DNA from: Zonotrichia leucophrys gambelii
Taxonomy: Eukaryota; Chordata; Aves; Passeriformes; Passerellidae
Assembly: GCF_028769735.1 (NCBI RefSeq)
Contig: NC_088173.1
Location: 25,050,038-25,114,037, forward strand
Direction of reading: 5' to 3'
DNA: 64,000 bases
Position 1 is the first letter of the stretch; the number at the start of each line of letters is the position of its first letter. Both the position numbers and the translations under genes were made by a program. Below are positions 39,601 through 52,181 of this stretch, one piece after another. The notes beneath the pieces were generated by a model. The model ran no database searches and was not told where the DNA came from. It worked only from the letters and a program-made list of their open reading frames with translations.

Positions 39601-42499
39601 CTCTCAGGGACTTCTGTATCCCTGAACTCACTACTGGGCTGGGGAAAGAACTCCTCCAGAAAATCCCAAAGGAGAGAGTGAAAAAGGCAGCAAAATTGTA
39701 ACCAAATAGAAAATGCTGAACACTGCAAGAAGCATCACAAATACATACAGCTGGGTTTATGTTTTTAATAAATTAGGGCTGGCCACTTTGTCTGCTTTGC
39801 TCGGTTCCTTTTTAATCCTCTCTCACTGCAGCTTTGGCTCTTTTCCTATCTACTCCCCAAACTAAGGCTGAATGCCAGTGATATTTGATAGCTGAATTGC
39901 AGTTCCCAAGGGCAGTCTGGATATAAATTCAGGTCCTAAGTCCAACCCAAAATAATAAAAATCTTTCAGAAGTCTCACTGAAATAACTCTGGTTATTTCA
40001 ATGTCTTTCCTTTCTAACACCACTCTTGTAATTTTTTTTTAGATTCATTTATGTTTACCACTACTCCACTATTACCATCATCTTTTTTTTTTTTAAGTCC
40101 CACACAACCTAGATTCCTCACAGAAAAGCATCAGTTGGTATTTTCCATACAACATGTGGGTAGTAAGTAAAATTAACATTACTCTGAGGTCTTAGAGACA
40201 GAAAGGTCTTAAAGGTAAGGATATTCATAAGCATTATATGCAGGAGAAAAAGAGGGCAAGATTTCTCACAGTTAATTATAAAGTTGAAACCTGGCATTGT
40301 ATTCTAAAACCTGGAGTCTTCACATTCCTTAAGAATCAGACTACAAACACAGTTCTTCCAAATCTGATACTCAAAGGGTAATATAGAAGGCTGAGAAAGG
40401 GAAACAGAATCATTTCTAAGAAAGACCCACCCCAGGCAGGAAAAATGTAAAGAGGAGTTTTCCTGCAGTAGCTTTGGGCATTTTTGTTTTGTGCACATTT
40501 TCTTCGATTCATCTGTTCTAGGAGGATGGTGCACCATAGAAGCAATGCCAATGTTTTGTTTGCCCAATACTGGGTCAAACAAATGTGCCTGCATGGAATT
40601 TTTATTGAAAATCTAATGTAACTAGAATGTTTGCGTGGCAGCACAAAGATACAAGGCTGAATACAGTGACACACTACAGTTTATTCTGCCTTACTAACCA
40701 ACCACAACAAGTAGATAAGGGAAGGATTGTAATATAAGAATATGTTACTCTCTGTTAATAAAGTAACTGTCCAAAGCTACACTTCAAAATTATTAAACAA
40801 GTAGTTTAGCAAGTATTGTGGTCTTAGAGACTCAGAAAATTACCTAGCTTATCCTAATAGACCAGCTTACTTTTCAACTATAAAAAAACCCCACAAAAAA
40901 TAGTAGACAACAATTGGATCAAATAAGTTAATTACTCAGCAGTTGGTAAAGTTTTGTAATTTGCCATTTTGAGCCTGGGCTAGACACTTCAACTATTTGG
41001 GTTCAGATATTACTTGTCCCTGAAATAAATTCTAAAGGAATTTCCCCCGTCTTTAAATTTTCAGCTCCCATTTCTCAACCTTTTTTGTCTCTCTCATTAC
41101 TACTTTTTACATAGCAAAGTATCAAAGCCATAATAACAGAACAAATTTTGGCAGACTCATTCTCTATCATTTCATTTTAGGTCATCATTTGATGGCTGTT
41201 TTCTATAAATACCCTCAACTCATGCACACAGCATCTCCCCTGATTTAAACTCAGTCAAATTACTGAACTTTAAAATCAGGGCTGTGATCTGGGACAGCCT
41301 AGCTGCAACATAAAAATCATCACTTCTTCTTGAATAAAGACATTGCATAACAAAGAGTTAGATTGCTCTTGATATCTGTTGGAAACAGAATCCTGTACAA
41401 AGTCCATGACTGAGCTCTGCACTGAACCAACTATTAGAAACAGAGAAGTTCCAGCCTAAAAATGGTGTCTGAGTTTTCACTAATGCTTTATCAGAAGGAG
41501 TATTATAAATAGAAGGTACTGTAAACACGATGGCAAGACATTAAATCCTTGCTAAATTTCTCTTAAGAAAAAATGTTGAGCTTCAGTAAGATTTATGAAC
41601 AAGCATAGGCACAGAAAAACCTAAGTGAAGCTTCCAAATTGAACTATGCACTGATTTTCATTTTGACGAGGACCGAAAATATCAACCTTGCCTCTCACTA
41701 AGATGTCAGTCACTATTTTGTCAACAGCATAGATGCTCTGCAGAACCCAGAATACAGTCAATGGTATTACATCAAGCCCATGATTTTTTTTTTTTGTGGG
41801 TTCCTGATTTAAGCAGAGAACTGCAAAACGTGGCAAGAAGAAGATTCATATTTCTGAATATTCCTATAAAAGTTTTGATAGCATTCAAAAAACATTTTAA
41901 AAAAATCTTGTGCTTTATGTCTGATACAAATCATGTTATTAGGTTAGCAATTTTGTATGGGAATCTTGAATCATCTCTCTGCATGCTGGGATTGCTTCTT
42001 TCATGTGGTACATTCGGTGCCTTTGAGGAACGCCTCATTCACTTGAAAATATAGTTCTAGAAACAATGTTTTGTCTGCCACTCTGCCCCTTGTCATGTTG
42101 CATTAGAAGTAGAGGAGGAGAGCTGATTCAGATAGGGATAGCTTCCTAGTGCATTTACTTTTGATTAAAGACAATATTATTCTGTTTTATGCAGTAGGCA
42201 AAAAATTCTGCTCTATTAAGAGTCTATAGCACCCTAATGAAATCTGGCAGAACACAGGAGGAAAACTGGGTTCCTACTGAGTTCTCTGAAGGAGCCTGAG
42301 TCAAAGAGAGGAAAAACACAGGCAAGATGTTAAGCAGGAGAGCTCAGACACAAACCTGACCACAAAGAAAAATGAAAAGCTTATTCAAAGGGGTAAAAGA
42401 TTTCTGTTATAAATAATATTAGGACACTTTCAGTAGAGTCTTATTAAACATATTTTCTTCGGCACCATTTGTGAGTCAGATTCCCTTGTCTATTACTTT
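36648..42499. other. A+T-rich non-coding stretch
   Basis: No gene is supported. Visible items are a 9-bp perfect hairpin at 39979-40000 (loop tctg), a T run near 40083-40094 and a T run near 41787-41796. The open frames (up to 112 codons) overlap on the same DNA in different frames and have no family resemblance. Confidence 0.55.
39979..40000. repeat. Small perfect hairpin
   Basis: The arms tgaaataac (39979-39987) and gttatttca (39992-40000) are exact reverse complements around the loop tctg. It is short and could be chance. It does not look like a terminator or a known regulatory element. Confidence 0.7.
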
Positions 42500-42601
42500 A
42501 AACATAGTGTCACCAGTTAGTTTTGCCTAAGTAGCCCCCACTGGCTTGTTTAAACTGGAGCATTCCTTTTTAAAGACTCATTTCTTTTTTAGTTACTTTG
42601 C

Positions 42602-42664
42602 ATGCAGTGCGAAACAGTGCACGCTCTGCTAAAACAGAGCTGCACAGGAGGAGGCCAACTGCAT
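42602..42664 (+). other. Structured hairpin candidate in a motif-rich region
   Basis: The stem 42617-42628 / 42635-42645 pairs gtgca-c-gctctg with cagagctgcac (one bulged C) around the loop ctaaaa. An outer stem, atgcagt (42602-42608) with actgcat (42658-42664), closes an asymmetric internal loop of 8 and 12 bases. The whole is 63 nt, which is short and too loosely paired for a standard miRNA precursor. It could be chance or a structured RNA motif. Confidence 0.35.
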
Positions 42665-44195
42665 AATAATTCTTGAAGAGACTGACAATAGCTTGAATTA
42701 AATTATGCTTTCATTTTTCTTATATGTTTCAACCTGATTTGTCTTAATAGCATGTTTGCAACACGTTAATTATAAGGACTTGACACTGTACAGTTGGTAT
42801 TTAGTAGAAGAATGATTTGGCTAGGGAAGTGAAATCTAAATAACTTATATGCACACAAATGTTTGGCAAAAAATTAGATTTGCAATTAAGCAATCTTTCC
42901 TGCATTACCTACAAACTCAGCATTTCTAAAAATGACCATCATAAACCACCATGTCTCAGATATCCTTTCATTTATCCTGTGGTCCTACAAAGTCACTAGA
43001 GAGAACTTACGCTGCACAAAAATATACCCATTACATAAAAGATAAACTAATAGTTAAACACAAAAAATCCACAGAGAAACCTCCAAGCTAAGCTGAGACC
43101 TGTTACTGTGTTGTGTGAGAGTCCTGCCATTGGCCTGTCAGCGGGAGAGAGACCCCACACCAAAAGCAGCACCAGCATTTCTCTGAAGTCAGTGAGGCTG
43201 TAGCTCTTACAGCAGCTCTGAATTTGGCTTACTTAGGTAGAGAATGCACCAAGGAGAGAACAGGAGCAAATCTCAAGTGCTGAACATAACATATTCATGC
43301 ATTCCTCAAGTAATCAGAAGTTAGACTAAAATGTTATTTAAAAAAAGAAGTGCGAAAGAACTTGCTGACATCAATTTGTCTTTGAAATATCTTACAGTAA
43401 TATAAAAGGCTTCCCATGATACTTCTATGAATTGTCTCTCCCACCCAGATCCCAGGTGTCAACTAGCCTCAGTTTCAAATATATTCCAAATGAAACACTT
43501 TGCACATCCTCCCTGAATGTGTTCTTTTCGGGGGTGGGTGTGCTGGACAGTTTGGCAGAAAGCATTTGCTGTAATTAGGCAAACACTTGAGGAGAAACAG
43601 TTGAACAGATTTTCACTGAACTGCTGTACCTAGTTAGATTTGTGCTTCTGCTAATAACAACCTCTACCAGTTTCAACCCTAAAGATCTGAGATGCAAAAG
43701 ACAGCATGAATAATTCAGTGAGCATGAGGTCCTGAACCTACCCTTCCTTTCATAAAGAGAGAAGTAATGCACCTCAGGTATAAAGTTTTACTCTAACAGG
43801 GCTTAATCTTTCTTTCTCTTTCAGTGCTTTGTTACTAAGTGCTGTGTAGGTGTGAAAAGCTGTATTACCATGTAATTTTGTTGGGATCAGACTTCCAACT
43901 ACCTGCTTTGCTTCATGTTCATTTACACAGAATGATCAAAATCTGTTTTATTTCCTAACAATAGCAAATTTTGCTATAATTATTTTTAAATGGCAAATTC
44001 AAGGAATAGTGTCCTGGTTAATTCACACATGGCACCTATCCACACACGAATAAAATACCATATTATTTATTACCTTTCTCATAATGAACTTTGTAATAAA
44101 CAACTGAAAAACTAATTTGTTTTTTGACAATGGCAAACCTTTGAATAGAGAAAATCACAGAGTCGAACACAGAGTGCAGTCCTGTGTGGTAAGTG

Positions 44196-44213
44196 GTCTC
44201 CATAGCAACCAAT
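44196..44213 (+). promoter_or_regulatory. RFX X-box adjoining a CCAAT box
   Basis: The bases gtctccatagcaac at 44196-44209 match the X-box consensus bound by RFX-family factors at every position: two inverted half sites around AT, with GTNNCC and RGNAAC arms. It is followed directly by caat, so CCAAT occupies 44209-44213. X-box sites act in promoters and enhancers of ciliary genes and of MHC class II genes. An adjacent CCAAT is also found in several such promoters, although the tight overlap here differs from the spaced MHC X-Y arrangement. The match to the motif is direct; binding is inference. Confidence 0.5.
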
Positions 44214-44544
44214 AGATTTTATGCTAAGTCTGGCCTTTAAAAACATTTCACGTTTACCACCGAGAAAAAGATGGCCTTGATTTAAAAATGATACAACAAG
44301 TATCTTGAATGTGCATGCTTTCTCGTCTCTCTTGCAAATAAAATTAGCAGACGTCCCTTTAACACTAAATCCTCTGAGAGCTGCGTGTCATCATTGACGT
44401 ATGTGTGGGCCTCCTTTAGGCTTGGAAATTTTTTTTCCTTGCATATCATTGCAAGACTTGAAGCCCTTTCCCCCCCATTTACCCCTCCTTGTTTTTCTCT
44501 ATCCAGAATAAAAATAGAACATCAAGTTCTTATCTCAGCCAGTG

Positions 44545-44558
44545 ATCATGGTGACAGT
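44545..44558 (+). promoter_or_regulatory. 14-base motif atcatggtgacagt, copy 1
   Basis: This is identical to 45118-45131, about 573 bases downstream in the same orientation. It contains TGACAG, the core recognised by MEIS/TGIF homeodomain proteins. Two exact 14-mers this close in otherwise unrelated sequence suggest a shared binding site rather than chance, though chance is possible. Confidence 0.35.
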
Positions 44559-45117
44559 GAAAATATTATTGCATGCTTATCTATAGCAGTTTCAATCATA
44601 CAAGCTTATAATAACTTGCAATAATGGAAGAAGTAGTAACTATAGCTGCAACGCCTGCTACAGCCTAATTTATTTTCACTCCACATTCAAGCGACTGAAG
44701 CCCCTAAAAGGAAATGTATTTTTAATAAAGATTCCAACTTAAGAACATGTGTATGTAATTATTGACAATGATATGCCATAAAGAGTTGTATGATTATAAT
44801 CATTAGCACTTAATGAGAATTTTGTTTGCAACACAGGAATTTGAGCAACAGGACATGAGGGTAGACGTAGAGAATTATAACTGAATTTATCATTATGCTT
44901 TCAACTCTTACAACCTGACAATATAGGGTGCACGGCTTTAAAGTTTAATCCAAAGCAGAGCTTGCATGCTCAGGTTATTCCTCTTGGCATGGGTGTGGGA
45001 TGCCTGCTTTTCGTTGATTAGGAATGCAGCCTTGAGAGCTTTGGATGAGTAGGAGGGGAAGATACAGAGATCATTTGTCGCTATTCCTGTAAAGGTAATT
45101 TCAACATGCATTCAGTC

Positions 45118-45131
45118 ATCATGGTGACAGT
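45118..45131 (+). promoter_or_regulatory. 14-base motif atcatggtgacagt, copy 2
   Basis: Second exact copy of the element at 44545-44558. The flanks differ (gtca before and aatag after, against agtg and gaaaa), so this is not simply part of a longer duplication. Confidence 0.35.
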
Positions 45132-45916
45132 AATAGCACTTCATGCATAGCCTTTCACATCATCGAATGTTTGGTCTCTGTATTCCATTCCATCACAAAT
45201 GCCATAAAAGCATCACTCTCCTATCACACTGATTGCTTTCCCCACTATTTCCTTTGTGCAAAGTACACTTTCCTTTCACTCTGACTTCAGAAAGGTCCTG
45301 TGTTGAGCCTCAGTGAAGAAGGTATCAGAATCAAGTTCTGTTTGTCATGAAATAAGACAAAATAACAAAAATTATTACCTTTTTGTTTCCTTCTACTATG
45401 TCCTAATAGACTTATGTTTCTCCAAAGATGATCATCAATGCATCAACAAAAATTAGGGCCTCCACAGGGAAGGAAATAGGCAAGAAAACAGAAGCTAAAA
45501 ATTTCTGTATGAAGAAGCATGATCTCCAGTATACCTCTAGAGAAGACAGAGGTTTGCTCCCTGTATAAAAGAAATATGCTACAAATCTAGCAAAAATACA
45601 GACAGCACAGCCACAACAAGGCCAGAAAATTCTCAGGTATCATGGTATGGAAAGGCAAGGTAAACATATTAAGTATGTAATTCCTTTTATTTCTTGCATC
45701 AGAATACACTGAGCAGACTGAGGGGAATAATTAACTTCAATAGCAATGTGTGATGGTGTGCCAATGAAATCTTGCTTATGGTGAATGTTGTAGCATCAGT
45801 GTATCCTCACCACTCCCTCCTCCCATGCTCTTTTCTTCCACACAGATGGAGAAACACCATGCCAGAGTCATGACTAGCATAGGGCTGGAGGTATCAGAAA
45901 CAACTGAGCAGTTCCT

Positions 45917-45957
45917 GACAGACCACTTTTCTTATTTAGACAGACCACTTATTTAGA
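45917..45957 (+). repeat. Imperfect tandem duplication
   Basis: gacagaccacttttcttattta at 45917 is followed at 45939 by gacagaccacttattta. The second copy lacks five bases of the first. It is a slippage-type duplication. Confidence 0.8.
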
Positions 45958-48428
45958 AGAGAATTCAGAAATTCTGAAACATGTACTGCAACTTCATTGC
46001 AAAAGGATGGAAGATGGAAGCAGGATGCTCCAAGGGAGGGTCCTACCTGTCAGTCGCTTCCCTGGGTTCCTGGTGTGCAGACAGGCCTCCACAGAACCAG
46101 TAAGAACCACAGTGAGAACCTAAGATCTGCATTCCAGAGCAGGCAGCACCACAATTCCCCTGGGAGTTGTGCTCTTACGGCTTGCCTTCATGCCCTGCTT
46201 TCAAGGGAAGAGGCGAGTATTAATAATGTGGGATGCAGCAGCATTTCCAACAAGCTTACAGGGATACCACTGCAAAAAGACACCTTATGCAAAATGCAGG
46301 ATAAAGATGATGGTACTGTATTAGCATGCCTCCTACCCAGAATCTCTTGCCTTCACATACTCCTAGAAGCTAATTCATTTCATTTTGGGCTTTTTTTTTT
46401 CTCTAAAGCACTTACTCTCTTATCATCATATGTACTTTTAGCAACTCTGTTTTGATTGTACAGACCTTTTATTTTCCTTAGCTGTCTAAGAGAAAAAAGT
46501 TTCAAATGACCAATTCTAAAGTGGAAGAGAATTTATGTGTTCTGAATTACATATCTGCTGTTGTTTTGTATTATTTGGAGAGACATACATACCTAGAGAA
46601 GTGGTTCCCTAACACGGGAGTTTCTAATATTGACTCATAGATATTCTAGTGAATAAGCCTGAAGGTCAGTGTTTAAGGAAAATGAAACAGGTGAAACACC
46701 TGGAACTCTCATGAGGCAGATTCAACAGCCTTTTTCTTCTTGTTTCGAACTGGAGATGCAGCAATGAGATCTTTTCTCAGGTAACATAATACTGATAATA
46801 TTTGAAAGTGGCAACTTGTCATTAAATACCTGTCAAATATTCCAGCTTCCACAGTAAATTGCAATGTAGTATTTACTGCCTTGAGACAAAAAAATATCAA
46901 TATAAATTTGAATTGGGGTCTGAGAGGGAGCAAGACAGTAGGCCCAGGCACTAACCATCAAGCCTACATGCTATGTAGGCAGATCAAAGGTCCACCAGCT
47001 GCTGTCCAAGATAAAAATAGGCACTCAGAACTATTTTTATAGAGATTATAAAAACATGTAAATGGGCCCAGTTTAGAAGTTCTATTCTATTATGTCACAG
47101 TCTCTTCAACACAGAGAATATGTGGTTGTTCTAGGAAAAACAGTTGATTGTTTTACATAATGAAATATCCTAGACTCTATTAATTTCTACATATAAACTG
47201 TTTTAATGTAGATGTGTGAGAAATCTGAAAATAATGCCTAGTGACAGCCATAGGATTAAGCTCTTCTCACTCAGAATTGCTAACTTTGATTGTAAATTGC
47301 TTTTAAAGAGCAAAGCATATACTGTAAGTCCTCCCAATGCCTCCTACTAGCTGACATCAACAAGGCATCTGGGACAAGTGTATGCTAGTAATTCATCTTA
47401 ATAATCTGTCAGCAAAGCTGTCCTAATGGGATGTGTCTTTCATTTTGATTAAAATGACCCTCTGAAATGTGGCTCTCATAGAAAGTTGACAAGCAGAGGC
47501 AAATTTTGAACAGTCTGGCACTTCTAATTTTATCTCTGGAAAATGAAAGTGCTGTTAAATACTCTTACATAACTACTCCCTCTGTTTGGCTGTCTTTTCT
47601 TAGCTTCCAAATGAAGAACCTGTCTATACCCCCTTTGATGATCAATAATAAATAGTTCTCTTTGGTCCATGTGACATTCTTTTCTTTTTTTGTTTTCTCC
47701 CTCCATGGCATGATTTCCAGTATTGCTTGGAAATGTCAGTAATTCAATACAGTTGTTAAATGAACTACATGTTTTCTTAAACATAGAGCCATGCTATGAA
47801 AACACTTCTCATGCCATCTGGAAGGTTATAATCTTGGGATTTTTTTAAATGTATGAGCTGATGGGGTACATCATGTTATCCCAATACTCATACACATTAA
47901 ACTCTTCAATATTAGATTTCTATTGTGCTGCCATGACATGGTATTTCTTTAGGAATCTCATTTATCCTATGTCCTAAGACTAATCATCATGAATTGGTAA
48001 CAAAAACAGAACTAACATTTACTGTAAGGATGGAAGACCACAGGTTTGATATTCAAGTTGTCAACACAGACTTCCATGAGTTTTCTCATTAGACCGTCAT
48101 ACATTTCACTTTGATTCCTGCCAGGCATAAAATGCAATTTCAGTGTTATTATTCTAGGTCATGTTGCGTGTACATTAGAAAACATTGATAGTACCTTTAG
48201 AAGCTAGTTTGAGGCATCAGGTAAACCAAAAGTTTCATCAAGAAAAGACCCCTGACTTGGAAAGGCAGTTGGAGAAAGAAAATGTTGCTGTCGGTAGGAA
48301 GACAATCACTGAGTAAATAGTAACACCAGCTGGAAAATCCACTAAAAAAGTCCACCAATTTTTTGCTTTTCAGTTACCTCTCACAAAATGTTAGAAAACA
48401 CAGATTCTAACACTTCAGCTAGCTAAAA

Positions 48429-48463
48429 TGAAAAAAAAACAAAAAAAAACAAAAATAAGATAC
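48429..48463 (+). repeat. A-rich low-complexity run
   Basis: Runs of A are separated by single C or T residues over about 35 bases. It is low-complexity sequence with no retroposon body recognised. Confidence 0.85.
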
Positions 48464-51400
48464 ACAAGTATTTTTGAGAGGTTTATGCAAATTTCTTCCT
48501 CCACAATTTTGGAAGGGCTAGTTGGTAATTTCATTCATGCTCTACTTAATATAATGGGAGAGTCTGGACCCATTCCAAGACCATGTGATATAATGCATAA
48601 CATATGTTTCCCCTTGAACATATGCGTGCTGTATTCCCTTCTTACTTTTCTAATCCCATACCTGTATCCTGTCAGCATCAGCCTTAAAAATAAAAATGAT
48701 GAGACAAAACATGATCCCACAAATTCTGATTTACTGTCTTTGCACATGAAGACTAATGATTAATAAGGTTTTGAATAATAGTTCAATACCAGGAGTGTGG
48801 AAATGTGGGACAGAAAAAGAGAAGAAATATGAAAGTTCAGGTAGCAGTTTTAGTACAATTTACCTTCCTAGATAGATCAGCCAAAGCCAGCTTGAAACAT
48901 TTTTTCTCCTTCTTCCTGTGGTAAAACTTGAGTTCTCTCTAACGCGCAAGACAGCTCCTTGACCATCATTTCATCTTTGGGTTAACTGGAGAGAAGGGAT
49001 TCATATGTATCAAACACAACAAGTTCCAGATTCCCCAACTCTGTGTTGGGTAATGACATGTGAGCGCCAGAATCAGGCTTTGTACACCTCAATCTTATGC
49101 CACAATAGTAACGTTACAACTCTTCCACAGTGTAGCTTTCCCTGGTAAAGGACTGGGATCTTGGGCTGTAGTTCTACATAACCATGCAGCATAACGTGGG
49201 ATTTTTGTCAGAAAGCAAAGGAAAAAAGTATGTCCTTCCATCTTCTCCAGACTCACCTTGTTGTAGCCTCCCCTCTGCCCCTTCCTTTTGGCCATCCTTT
49301 CAGGATCTGAGCTGGAATATGCCACAGAGGGTGGAGCACGTGTGTGTGTCTTTGGAGAGGGGCTAGTTCTAAGGACAAACATGGATGTTCAGCACCTCAT
49401 ATTCAGAGATGTAGCAATTAAAGGAAAAAAGCTGGGAACACACAGCCAACGTGAAAGGAGAAGCAAGGACTACAAAACAGCACCAAATACAGAATTAGCA
49501 AGAGCATGGAGCAGAAAATGGCATAACATTTCCTTTTTCTATGTTTTGGGGTTTTTAATAAAGGCAGCAGTCTGATATTAAGCTAGGTTCTCACATCTGT
49601 TTCCAGTCTTCCAATTCTGAATGAGTGCTATGATCAGATTTTGGATGAATACCTAGAGTATTCAACGCAATGTTCTATCCCTGCATGGACTCCACTTCTT
49701 TTGTCTCGCTTCGGATATCAAAACCATCCTGAACACCATTTCCTGTCATGAATCTCACATGGATACTTGAAGCAGTAAACCAATACAGTTCCTACCCTGT
49801 GCAAGGGGAAGAGGAGGCTTCCACAACCGGCAGAGCAGAAGGGGAAACCTGCCAGCCTGCCTGAACAGGACTCCCAGGCATCAGATTCACAGTCCCTGCA
49901 AGTTCTTCACTTGGCAGAAACAAAAAAAATTTAAAATGCTACTTCTACTGACACTTTCCCTCTCCACAGAAATCAATTGTGTTTGCAGCATGTAACTTTC
50001 AGACTGGCATCAACATTCCTGCTCTTCAGAGAAAAAGACAGGTTGAAGAAAGAAATATATCACTGAAGGAGCAAGGGAGAAGCCAAACATGTCCTGCTCC
50101 AAAAGGGAGTTTAAAAAAATAATTAAAAATTTAAAACTGAGCCACTGATTCCACCTTCACATATAAGCTATAAGTGGCTGTTGTCACAATCATTCCACAA
50201 GAAAGAAAAACTTATAAGGGAACAGGTAAAGCAGCAAAATTTATGTTCTCTGAAGTACCCAGTCCCCCAAGTATCGTGCTAGTAACTTAAGCAGAACTGT
50301 GTGAAATTGTACACTCCAGGTGATATTTACCAACACTGCAGCATTTTTCAATTTAATTTCATCAAATAGCTTGAGGGGAAAAAAGCACCTTAAAAAAAAA
50401 ATCAAAGCTCATCTGTTAAAACAACATTTCCTAAATGTGTTTTTAATTATTATTCTGATTGACTATTTTGAATTTTTCTTCAGTTTTATTAAAGAAGACC
50501 TTCAAATATTAAAAACCAATCAAATAATAAATAAAACAATTTACTAAAGTCTCATTTAACCCCCTAAATAAGTGAGATAGATTTCAAAATTGCAAAGAGA
50601 TCAAACATTTGTCATCATTCCAGCTCCAGCACTGACAGACTCACAATTTCTTTCTTTCTACCACAGAAAATGTAGGATCATTAATCCCTGTGTTGACTGA
50701 GCAAGAAGGTGCTTGGTCCCCAAACCCAAAAGCACAGAAACAAGTTGTCCTTTACACTTGAGAGGCTGAATCCTAGGAGAAATATTTGCTCTAAGAGCAT
50801 AGCATGTGAGGGGAGAGACAATTCATGTTTACTTCAGAAAAAAGCATGTAAAAAGGAAAGGAAAACCTTTTCATCAAGCAGAATGAGGCACACTGGAGCT
50901 CAGAAATCAGTTTTCTGGTTTTGCCTCTACCTTCATGCGCTCTGGGAATACCAGCAAGTTCTTCAAATTTCTGTCTGCTTTGATTTACCCCCATTAAAAA
51001 AAAAATCATTCCTTTACAAAACAATTCAAGATGTATAAATTAAAAACTCTGTAACAGATATTCTAAGATTTTCTGCATTCTGCCTGAGATCTGGAGTCTT
51101 AAAACCTTCTTTAATTCACAGTTCAGTGAATTATCATGAAACATAAGTGTCTTTGGATAAAAACATTTGCATTTAGATACATTTAACCTTACATTAAAAC
51201 CAAAAGACGAATAATCCTTTAATGCTCCTGTCATATTTATTAGCTCTGCTCAAGGTGAGCAAAAGCTCTTGGGAGCAGCTGTGCCAGACATTCTTTCCCT
51301 TCACCCATTCACTATTTTTTCCCTTCTTTAACTGCAGGAGTTCAGTTCTAACACTGTTTTATCATACTAGTTTTTTTCCTCCTGGCACCAAAACCAGGAT

Positions 51401-51595
51401 GCAGCAAAGACATAAGGGATGAATGATAAAAGAAATAAGACTTACACTAAATTAACTGTATACAGAGTGTAAGAGACACAAAGCTTGTTGTTCATAGATA
51501 AATTCTGACCTATTCTATCATTAATCTCTACATAATTTAAATCCAAAGGTTCTCTTCCAAAGCTCAGCCTAATTATTGCTTCTGCTTTTGTTCCC

Positions 51596-51998
51596 AGAAT
51601 TTAGCTTGGAAAGGAGCTCGAGAGCATCCAGTCCAACCCACTGCTCAAGCAGGGTTACCTAGAGCAGGTTGCTCAGGGTGAACCCAGCAAGGTTTTGAGT
51701 ATCAACAAGAGACTCCACAATCCCTCTAGACAACCTCCTCCAATGCTGGACCAGATGTACAATGAGAGGCGTTTTCTTGTGCCCATTGCCACTTGTATCA
51801 CCGAGTGCCACTGAGAAGTTTGACTCCCTCATCTGCATTCCCTCCCATAAAGGTCTATATATAGGTTTATGTGATCCCTCTGAGCCTTCTGATCCATAGA
51901 CTAAACAGCCTGACTTTCTCAGGCTCTGCTCACAGTGGACAGGCTCCAGTCCCTCAAGCACCTTCACAGTTCTTGCTCTGCTCCTTCTAATTTGGAAA
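51596..51998 (-). mobile_element. CR1 LINE fragment, minus strand (third copy)
   Basis: Read on the + strand, this starts with the reverse complement of the CR1 3' end (agcttggaaagg, then catccagtccaaccc, ctgctcaagcagg and agagcaggttgctcag at 51604-51678). It continues with gagactccacaatccctct near 51709, gtgcccattgcca near 51779, ggtttatgtgatccctctgagccttct near 51866 and cagcctgactttctcaggctctg near 51907. These are the usual CR1 landmarks in inverted order, so the element is on the minus strand with its 3' end at about 51596. It is more diverged by eye than the other two copies and is truncated at about 400 bases. It is inactive. Confidence 0.85.
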
Positions 51999-52006
51999 GG
52001 GTGCAA
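51659..52006 (-). pseudogene. CR1 ORF2 C-terminal remnant, still open
   Basis: A minus-strand frame of 115 codons lies within the third CR1 copy. Its pattern follows the CR1 ORF2 tail: a VKVLEGLE-type stretch near residues 14-21, an SLRKSGCL stretch near 28-35, a segment ending WEG near 52-56 in place of the LKGG motif, and VQHWRRLSRGIVESL near 85-99, which corresponds to the HWNRLP-type end. It lacks all endonuclease and reverse transcriptase motifs. The frame remains open despite strong divergence, which is unremarkable at this length. The Met start lies at the edge of the homology and is fortuitous. Confidence 0.6.
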
Positions 52007-52154
52007 AATTGTCCTATCATCCAGGTTCTAAAAGAGATGTTAAATGGCATGGACCTCCATACTATATCATAAAAGTAATTGAGAAACCATCTATGGAGAA
52101 TATGCAGACACACAAGTTAAATTTATTTCCTCTCACAAGCCTCAGAATTTATTC

Positions 52155-52181
52155 TATGGAAAAGAGCCTGCTTTTTCCATA
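52155..52181. repeat. Small hairpin
   Basis: The arms tatggaaaa (52155-52163) and ttttccata (52173-52181) are exact reverse complements with a 9-base loop. Possibly chance. Confidence 0.6.

Larger units (their letters stand above)
42500..45200. promoter_or_regulatory. Candidate distal regulatory block (motif-rich, repeat-poor)
   Basis: This stretch has no recognised transposon. It carries several strong transcription-factor-like sites: an RFX X-box with CCAAT at 44196-44213, a SOX-type acaatgg at 44128-44134, a TCF/LEF-type ctttgaa at 44139-44145, and a CRE-like tgacgta at 44394-44400. Two exact copies of atcatggtgacagt lie at 44545 and 45118 and contain the TGACAG core of MEIS/TGIF-type proteins. 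Long ordered stretches with few homopolymers add to the impression of a conserved non-coding element. There is no gene in the window to link it to. The call is inference from motif content and needs conservation data. Confidence 0.35.
45201..51595. other. A+T-rich non-coding stretch
   Basis: No gene is supported. It contains a tandem duplication at 45917-45957 and an A-rich run with spaced C at 48429-48463. The longest frame (152 codons, + strand 45997-46455) has no domain, and its ends have no convincing splice or start context. I treat it as chance. Confidence 0.55.

Noticed and set aside
42602..42664. Considered as a miRNA precursor
   Set aside because: The stem is too short and the 8/12-base internal loop would disrupt the expected duplex. 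Kept only as a structured candidate.
45997..46455. 152-codon open frame
   Set aside because: There is no family resemblance, no upstream signals and ordinary local composition. Frames of this length occur by chance in 64 kb read in six frames.
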